From NCBI GenBank assembly GCA_003135495.1, contig PLBX01000426.1:2729-8414 (forward strand): 5,686 nt of DNA. Direction: 5' to 3'. The stretch is from Acidobacteriaceae bacterium. GTDB taxonomy: Bacteria > Acidobacteriota > Terriglobia > Terriglobales > Acidobacteriaceae. The notes below the pieces were generated by a model. It was not told the DNA's origin. It saw nothing but the letters and a program-made list of their open reading frames with translations, and made no database searches. A program made the translations under genes and the position numbers. This document shows, one piece after another, positions 1-3,641 of this stretch (position 1 is its first letter; the number at the start of each line of letters is the position of its first letter).

Positions 1-512
1 ATGTGGCTGTCGCCCATTTCGCCATCAAGCTCTGCCTTTGGAACGAGCGCCGCGACCGAATCCACCACCAGCACGTCAATAGAGTTGGAGCGCACCAGCG
101 CCTCGGTGATTTCAAGCGCTTGCTCCCCGTAATCAGGCTGCGAGACGAGCAGGTTGTCGACGTCCACGCCTAACTTTTTGGCGTAGCCCGGATCCAGCGC
201 ATGCTCAGCATCCACGAAAGCCGCCATCCCGCCCGCTTTCTGGGCCTCAGCAATCACCTGCAAGGCAATCGTTGTTTTGCCGGAGGACTCTGGCCCGAAA
301 ATCTCGACCACGCGCCCGCGCGGCACTCCGCCCACCCCCAGCGCGGCATCGAACGAAATCGCGCCCGTCGAAATCACCGCGATGGGGACGATCGCCTCCT
401 TCGACCCCAGCCGCATGATGGAACCTTTACCAAACTGCTTTTCGATTTGTGCAAGGGCGAGATCTATCGCCTTGACACGCTCATCTGCTCGGTTGCTACG
501 CTCGTCGGCCAT
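1..512 (-). CDS. recA: Recombinase RecA, N-terminal part (3' end beyond the window)
   Basis: RecA is the ATP-dependent strand-exchange protein that forms filaments on single-stranded DNA and, once activated, triggers LexA self-cleavage in the SOS response. The visible 170 residues start [10 protein letters not shown] and match the family in order: the N-terminal helix with [12 protein letters not shown] (residues 25-36), the ISTG segment (47-50), GVGGVPRGR (59-67), Walker A GPESSGKT (73-80), the catalytic-glutamate segment [10 protein letters not shown] (99-108, E103), Walker [13 protein letters not shown] (145-156) and the start of loop L1, GEMGDSH (164-170). About half of a normal protein of about 350 residues is missing because the window ends, not because the gene is broken. 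The ATG at 512-510 is supported by an AGGAG nine bases upstream. The gene is divergent from rsmI. In Proteobacteria such as E. coli the order is recA-recX-alaS. Here alaS lies upstream of recA on the same strand, and no recX is seen between them. Confidence 0.97.
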   Translation of the reverse strand, partial: MADERSNRADERVKAIDLALAQIEKQFGKGSIMRLGSKEAIVPIAVISTGAISFDAALGVGGVPRGRVVEIFGPESSGKTTIALQVIAEAQKAGGMAAFVDAEHALDPGYAKKLGVDVDNLLVSQPDYGEQALEITEALVRSNSIDVLVVDSVAALVPKAELDGEMGDSH

Positions 513-521
513 GAATGGCTG

Positions 522-526
522 CTCCT
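522..526 (-). promoter_or_regulatory. Ribosome binding site of recA
   Basis: Read on the minus strand this is AGGAG within CAGGAGC, nine bases before the recA ATG. It is the best Shine-Dalgarno match near the left end and fixes the recA start. Confidence 0.75.
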
Positions 527-543
527 GTTTTCTCGATCTGGAT

Positions 544-561
544 CGGGGGTTCGAATCCCGG
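544..561 (+). other. Orphan tRNA T-arm-like motif
   Basis: The 13-base core GGGTTCGAATCCC (547-559) is the textbook T-arm of a tRNA, with a three-pair stem around the TTCGAAT loop. The next two stem positions on each side (545-546 and 560-561) are G-G mismatches. The following bases TAGCCTACA look like an acceptor 3' half but lack CCA. About 45 bases upstream there is no matching acceptor strand, D-arm or anticodon arm, because that stretch is the start of recA on the other strand. It is therefore not a tRNA gene. It could be a degenerate tRNA 3' end left by an integration event, or chance. On the recA messenger it lies, antisense, in the 5' leader. Confidence 0.4.
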
Positions 562-617
562 TAGCCTACACCCGCGGGCTGGGCAAGAAAGTGTTGGCTG
601 TCACATCAGTTTCGGTC

Positions 618-646
618 AGTTTAGCATGAAGCGAATAAAAGGCGAA
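618..646 (-). promoter_or_regulatory. Candidate recA promoter (extended -10)
   Basis: On the minus strand TGCTAAACT (626-618) resembles an extended -10 element: TG, one base, then TAAACT, which matches 4 of 6 to TATAAT. Seventeen bases further upstream is TTCGCC (646-641), a weak -35 matching 3 of 6 to TTGACA. If used, transcription would begin near 611, giving a recA leader of roughly 100 bases. This is a pattern match only. It fits the expected place for a recA promoter, but the -35 is poor. Confidence 0.35.
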
Positions 647-647
647 C
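633..647 (-). promoter_or_regulatory. Possible SOS-like (LexA) box upstream of recA
   Basis: The minus strand reads GTTC, seven bases, ATTC. This is one base from the direct repeat GTTC-N7-GTTC that LexA binds in Alphaproteobacteria. It overlaps the candidate -35 of recA, where a repressor site would be expected. I do not know the LexA motif of this host, and one imperfect four-base repeat can arise by chance, so the call is weak. Confidence 0.25.
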
Positions 648-747
648 TAAGAAGTTGATAGAAATGGTACGCGTTCCGTCCGCATATAACCGAAGATGTC
701 ATTGGCCCAAACGCAACCGCCAACATGGCAAGCATATTTTGTTCCTT

Positions 748-789
748 CCCCAGTGTCCCTCTGTTCCCCCGTGCCCCTGTGGTAAAGAT
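748..789 (+). repeat. Intergenic GTGTCCC/CTGTGGTAAAGAT repeat, copy 1
   Basis: Two modules of about 20 bases follow each other: CCCCAGTGTCCCTCTGTT (748-765), then CCCCCGTGCCCCTGTGGTA (766-784), ending in AAAGAT. The last 16 bases, CCCCTGTGGTAAAGAT (774-789), are identical to 1787-1802 before the next plus-strand gene. The repeat ends 22 bases before the rsmI start and would be in its leader or promoter. The same family recurs, more diverged, at 3584-3617. All copies have the same orientation on the plus strand. Confidence 0.7.
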
Positions 790-811
790 CTTTTCTTGCT
801 AGACTCGCGAT

Positions 812-1714
812 GTGAGCAAACTGAACGAAGACACAAAGAACAGCGCCGACTCCGAACGCGACACAATCACAAGCGGCCCATCCCTCTACCTGGTCGCCAC
901 GCCCATTGGCAACCTCGAAGACATCACGTTGCGCGCCCTGCGCGTGCTCAAAGAAGTTGACCTGATCGCCTGCGAGGATACGCGCCAGACGCTGAAACTG
1001 CTCAGCCATTACGGCATCCAGACGCGACTGGTGAGCTACCACGAACACAATGAGATGACCAAAGCTGCCGAACTGGTGGTCAATCTCGAGGGCGGAGCCA
1101 AAATTGCCCTGGTCACTGACGCCGGCATGCCCGGCATCTCCGATCCCGGATTCCGCCTGATCACGCTCGCTATCCGGCATCACGTGCCCGTGATTCCAAT
1201 TCCGGGCGCATCGGCATTTCTGGCGGCGCTGGTCGCCAGCGGCCTTCCCACGGATTCTTTCCGCTTCAGCGGATTCCTGCCCTCGAAGGCGAGCCAACGC
1301 CGCAAACTTCTCGAGAGCGTGAAGGCATCTCCACGCACGCAGGTTTTTTATGACGCCCCTCATCGCCTGCTGGAAACGCTGGCCGATGTAGTCGAACTTC
1401 TAGGAGAAGCGCGGCATGTAGTCGTGGCTCGGGAAGTAACCAAGATCCACGAAGAATTTCTACGAGGTCGCGCCGCGGATGTCCTCCAACAACTCAAGGC
1501 CCGCGGAGACGTCAAAGGTGAAATCACTCTCCTGATAGCAAAAGCCGAAGAAGGAGAGACTCAACCCACATCCGAGGTCGTAAGCCTCAGCAAGCGCGTG
1601 CGCGAAATTATGGCCGCAGAAAAGTCGGATGAAAAAACCGCATTAAAAAAAGTAGCCAAAGAACGCGGCATCGGCAAAAGCGAAGCCTATCGCGAATGGC
1701 AGCAAAGCAAGTAA
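812..1714 (+). CDS. rsmI: 16S rRNA (cytidine(1402)-2'-O)-methyltransferase RsmI
   Basis: RsmI transfers a methyl group from S-adenosylmethionine to the 2'-O of C1402 in the decoding centre of 16S rRNA. RsmH adds the N4-methyl group to the same base. The 300-residue protein (E. coli has 286) shows the SAM methyltransferase fold of the tetrapyrrole-methylase type: YLVATPIGNLEDIT (26-39), CEDTR (54-58), SYHEHNE (75-81), LVTDAGMPGISDPG (100-113), PIPGASA (129-135), FSGFLP (152-157), APHR (182-185), KIHEEF (211-216) and KGE (235-237). The basic C-terminus (about 266-300) matches the small helix-turn-helix-like tail of the family. The start is GTG at 812. An in-frame TAG lies at 800-802, and the ATG at 810 is followed directly by TGA, so no ATG start is available. 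No Shine-Dalgarno is visible. The first 25 residues are non-conserved and polar. The stop is TAA at 1712-1714. Confidence 0.96.
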   Translation: MSKLNEDTKNSADSERDTITSGPSLYLVATPIGNLEDITLRALRVLKEVDLIACEDTRQTLKLLSHYGIQTRLVSYHEHNEMTKAAELVVNLEGGAKIALVTDAGMPGISDPGFRLITLAIRHHVPVIPIPGASAFLAALVASGLPTDSFRFSGFLPSKASQRRKLLESVKASPRTQVFYDAPHRLLETLADVVELLGEARHVVVAREVTKIHEEFLRGRAADVLQQLKARGDVKGEITLLIAKAEEGETQPTSEVVSLSKRVREIMAAEKSDEKTALKKVAKERGIGKSEAYREWQQSK

Positions 1715-1757
1715 CATTCACAAAGTAAATTGCTGCTGCTAGCCCAATGTCTCCATT

Positions 1758-1802
1758 CCCCGGTGTTCCCTGTGGAACCTCGGTGTCCCCTGTGGTAAAG
1801 AT
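1758..1802 (+). repeat. Intergenic GTGTCCC/CTGTGGTAAAGAT repeat, copy 2
   Basis: This copy is a clear tandem pair. CGGTGTTCCCTGTGG (1761-1775) and CGGTGTCCCCTGTGG (1781-1795) differ at one base and have a 20-base period. The second unit runs into TAAAGAT, giving 16 bases identical to copy 1. It occupies the middle of the 151-base spacer between rsmI and the Rieske gene and ends 63 bases before the latter. The rest of the spacer shows no gene, no convincing terminator (no GC stem followed by a T-run) and no clear promoter. Confidence 0.7.
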
Positions 1803-1865
1803 TTTGTCAGCGCCCTGGCAAGTCGCTAATGAAACACCTTTTTTGATTTCCGTTAAGTCTGCGGT

Positions 1866-2996
1866 ATGCTCACTTCTTCGATGCCAGAAGACTCCCCACT
1901 TCAGTCCCAGACGCCCGATTCGCTGATGCTCTTCGGCTTCTGGTACCGCGCCTTGCCGTCAGACAAATTAGGCAGGGGCAAAATGGACACCATTACGCTG
2001 CTAGAACAGCCCTTAGTTATTGGCCGCGATCAATCTGGGAAAGCCTTCGCCCTCCGCGACGCCTGCCCGCATCGCGGCATGCCGCTTTCATGCGGACACT
2101 TCGACGGCCAGCAAATCGAATGCTCCTATCATGGCTGGAAGTTCGACGCCCACTCCGGCCAATGCCAATTAATCCCGTCCCTCGTCCCTGAGCAAACCTT
2201 GAAAATCGATCGTATTTACGCCGGCAGCTACGAGTGCGAAGAGCGCGACGATTTCATCTGGGTCTTTATTCCAGATCTCGGCCCGTCCGGCGCGGGTTTC
2301 ACGAAGCGCGCAGCCGCTCCAACTTCCGCGCCAGAGATTCCAAAATTCAGCGAGCACTACAAACTCGCCTATCTCACCGCCGACCTTCCCTGCTCCGTCG
2401 ATCACGGCATCATTGGATTGATGGATCCCGCTCACGGCCCCTTCGTCCACCAGGCATGGTGGTGGCGTTCGCAAAAATCAATTCACGAGAAGCACAAAAA
2501 TTTCGAACCCATTCCCTACGGCTTTCGCATGAGCGCGCACACACCGAGCTCAAACAGCGCGCCCTACAAGCTTCTTCGCCTTTACGCCGATGCCGATTCC
2601 ATTACCACGACCATCGATTTTGTGTTGCCCAACCTGCGTTCGGAAATCATTCGCGCCGGCAAATATTGGTTTTCTAGCCTGACCACCGTCACTCCCATCA
2701 CGCGCAACCACTGCCGCATCGACGTAGTTGCCGCCTGGAATTTATTTCGCTGGTTCCCCTTCGGTCCCGAGCTCCTGAAATTTGTCTTCGCAAAATTTGT
2801 GGAGCAGGATCGCCGCACCATGGAACTCCAGTCCGAAGGCTTGAAGCACAATCCGCACCTCATGCTGATCGACGACGCCGACCGCCCCGCCAAATGGTAT
2901 TTCGGTTTAAAGAACGCGATGTTTGAGATGAAGAAGAACGGCGGAGAGTTTAAACATCCGATCACTAGCCCAGTGACCTTGAGGTGGAGAAGCTGA
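1866..2996 (+). CDS. Rieske [2Fe-2S] non-heme iron oxygenase, alpha-subunit type
   Basis: This family uses a Rieske cluster to feed electrons to a mononuclear iron that activates O2 for hydroxylation or demethylation of an organic substrate. The 376-residue protein has an N-terminal Rieske domain (about 22-137) with C67-x-H69 and C86-x2-H89 in CPHRGMPLSC and CSYHGWKF. The catalytic domain carries DPAHGPFVH: D187 as the likely bridge to the Rieske histidine, and H190 and H195 as iron ligands. D315 in EQDRRTMELQ is the likely third ligand by analogy with dicamba monooxygenase and VanA-like enzymes. The position three before D187, usually Asn, is G184. No signal peptide or membrane segment is seen, so it is probably cytoplasmic. 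ATG 1866 and ATG 1881 are both possible starts; neither has a good Shine-Dalgarno. No ferredoxin, reductase or beta subunit is in the window, so electron donor and substrate are unknown. Family assignment is firm; calling it ring-hydroxylating would be a guess. Confidence 0.93.
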   Translation: MLTSSMPEDSPLQSQTPDSLMLFGFWYRALPSDKLGRGKMDTITLLEQPLVIGRDQSGKAFALRDACPHRGMPLSCGHFDGQQIECSYHGWKFDAHSGQCQLIPSLVPEQTLKIDRIYAGSYECEERDDFIWVFIPDLGPSGAGFTKRAAAPTSAPEIPKFSEHYKLAYLTADLPCSVDHGIIGLMDPAHGPFVHQAWWWRSQKSIHEKHKNFEPIPYGFRMSAHTPSSNSAPYKLLRLYADADSITTTIDFVLPNLRSEIIRAGKYWFSSLTTVTPITRNHCRIDVVAAWNLFRWFPFGPELLKFVFAKFVEQDRRTMELQSEGLKHNPHLMLIDDADRPAKWYFGLKNAMFEMKKNGGEFKHPITSPVTLRWRS

Positions 2997-3018
2997 GAAA
3001 CCTTGTTTTTTAGTTTTT

Positions 3019-3044
3019 GTCATCCCGAGCGAAGCGAGGGATCT
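3019..3044 (+). repeat. Dispersed hairpin repeat of the GTCATCCCGAGCGAAGCGAG type
   Basis: The core 3022-3042 folds as ATCCC paired with GGGAT, then two adjacent G-A mismatches (G3027/A3037 and A3028/G3036), then a two-pair GC helix closed by a GAA loop. It lies 22 bases after the oxygenase stop, between convergent genes, behind a T-rich run (3004-3019). I recognise the sequence as a widely dispersed intergenic repeat of Acidobacteriota and some other phyla, from memory and without a search. It is not a standard intrinsic terminator in either direction, since no T-run follows the stem on either strand. Confidence 0.65.
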
Positions 3045-3055
3045 GTACATTACAG
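3043..3055. repeat. Small perfect hairpin CTGTA-CAT-TACAG
   Basis: A five-pair perfect inverted repeat with a three-base loop directly abuts the preceding hairpin repeat. Together they give two adjacent stems in the 94-base spacer between the convergent oxygenase and STAS-like genes. They could slow converging transcription or simply be the variable end of the repeat. Such a short stem is weak evidence on its own. Confidence 0.4.
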
Positions 3056-3090
3056 GCGAACCAAGACGATAATTCGCGATTAACTCCTGA

Positions 3091-3453
3091 CTACTCTTTC
3101 ACCAGCCAATTCAAAGCATCTTCCGCAGTCTCGAAAGTCACGGTTTCGCGCTGCGAAAAGAATTGGAAGTTTTCCATCAGCGCATGAGGGATGTGCGCCG
3201 TGCCAATCCATGCCGCTTTCTTCACGAACGGGCGATCAAAAGTTAGCACTTCCTTGATCTTCATAGCCACATCGTGGTCTATTTCAGTCCCTTCATAGTT
3301 GGCTAAAATCACTACCGACTTGGGTTTGTGCCGCGCCACAGTGTCCCTCACCTGCATGAGTAGAGGAATCATCTGCGAAGCCGTGGCATGCGAAAAATCC
3401 AGCATCAGTATCCGCTTGCCCTTGTGCTCGATAAAGTGAATACGATCATCCAA
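3091..3453 (-). CDS. STAS/SEC14-like (SpoIIAA-like) domain protein, 120 residues
   Basis: The protein looks like the small single-domain STAS/SEC14 or SpoIIAA-like family: a beta strand plus LDFSHA (18-23), a helix and SVVILANYEG (45-54), a helix ending in FDRPFVKKAAWIG (72-84), and a final FETAEDALNWLVKE (107-120) resembling the family's usual ending of the form FxTxEEALxWL. The pattern of alternating strands and helices covers the whole protein, with no signal peptide or membrane segment. Functions in this family are mostly unknown; it lacks an obvious phosphorylatable anti-anti-sigma site that I can point to. The start is TTG at 3453-3451, supported by GGAG seven bases upstream; no in-frame ATG occurs before the upstream stop at 3519-3517. 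The stop is TAG. It follows alaS on the same strand after 188 bases and is convergent with the oxygenase. I assign the family from remembered sequence patterns. Confidence 0.75.
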   Translation of the reverse strand: MDDRIHFIEHKGKRILMLDFSHATASQMIPLLMQVRDTVARHKPKSVVILANYEGTEIDHDVAMKIKEVLTFDRPFVKKAAWIGTAHIPHALMENFQFFSQRETVTFETAEDALNWLVKE

Positions 3454-3460
3454 GGCCGTT

Positions 3461-3465
3461 CTCCG
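3461..3465 (-). promoter_or_regulatory. Ribosome binding site deciding the TTG start
   Basis: On the minus strand CGGAG (within CGGAGAACGGCC) stands seven bases before TTG 3453-3451. This spacing is ideal and is the reason for choosing a TTG start in a frame that has no ATG nearby. Confidence 0.65.
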
Positions 3466-3486
3466 AATGGTTCTCTCTGTCCCTAT

Positions 3487-3631
3487 TCTCTCTGCGGGGA
3501 ATCTAAGGCAGAAGCCTTAGTGATACCTCGTGCCCTTGGTGGTTCATCTCTGCTGCCTCTGCCGCCCGCTGCCTCTGCGATCCCTTGTTCCCCTGTGCCC
3601 TCTGTGGTGAAGATTTTCCACCGCAGACAGA
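3487..3631. repeat. Composite intergenic element with imperfect inverted ends, copy 3 of the repeat family
   Basis: The ends TCTCTCTGCGG (3487-3497) and CCGCAGACAGA (3621-3631) are inverted repeats matching at 10 of 11 positions. Between them lie a perfect seven-pair hairpin CTAAGGC-AGAA-GCCTTAG (3503-3520), a diverged module CCTCGTGCCCTTGGTGGTT (3526-3544), a CTGCCTCTGCCG-type direct repeat (about 3552-3578), and the TTCCCCTGTGCCCTCTGTGG module (3588-3607) followed by TGAAGATTTT, related to the copies at 748-789 and 1758-1802. The element fills nearly the whole spacer between alaS and the STAS-like gene and starts 11 bases past the alaS stop. There is no coding sequence, and no T-run follows the hairpin, so I do not call a terminator. 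Confidence 0.55.
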
Positions 3632-3641
3632 AAAGAGAACC

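Larger units (their letters stand above)
513..811. other. Divergent recA / rsmI intergenic region
   Basis: This spacer of about 300 bases separates two divergent genes. The recA-proximal third holds the recA ribosome binding site, the T-arm-like motif and the candidate recA promoter. The rsmI-proximal part holds repeat copy 1 at 748-789. A TATAAC at 685-690 faces rsmI, but its only -35-like partner (TTGATA at 655-660) is 24 bases away, so I do not call a promoter. I see no coding sequence: the open frames here run through the recA antisense strand or the repeat and have no recognisable protein features. Confidence 0.6.

Noticed and set aside
500..570. A complete tRNA gene ending near 570.
   Set aside because: No acceptor 5' strand, D-arm or anticodon arm can be formed from the upstream bases, and the T-stem has only three pairs.
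201..629. Plus-strand open frames over the recA start (201-629 and 277-564).
   Set aside because: They are antisense to recA, and their ends (GSGVRIPV and RGFESR) are translations of the T-arm-like motif. The minus-strand RecA match is unambiguous.
655..690. Plus-strand promoter TTGATA ... TATAAC for rsmI.
   Set aside because: The spacing is 24 bases, too long for a standard sigma-70 promoter.
784..793. Palindrome AAAGATCTTT as an operator.
   Set aside because: Ten bases only; it is explained by the repeat tail AAAGAT followed by a T-run, and it is not kept in the second copy.
810..815. ATG at 810 as the rsmI start.
   Set aside because: It is followed at once by TGA. The overlapping GTG at 812 is in the conserved frame.
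3503..3520. Perfect hairpin as an intrinsic terminator of alaS.
   Set aside because: No T-run follows the stem on the minus strand, so it is described only as part of the repeat element.
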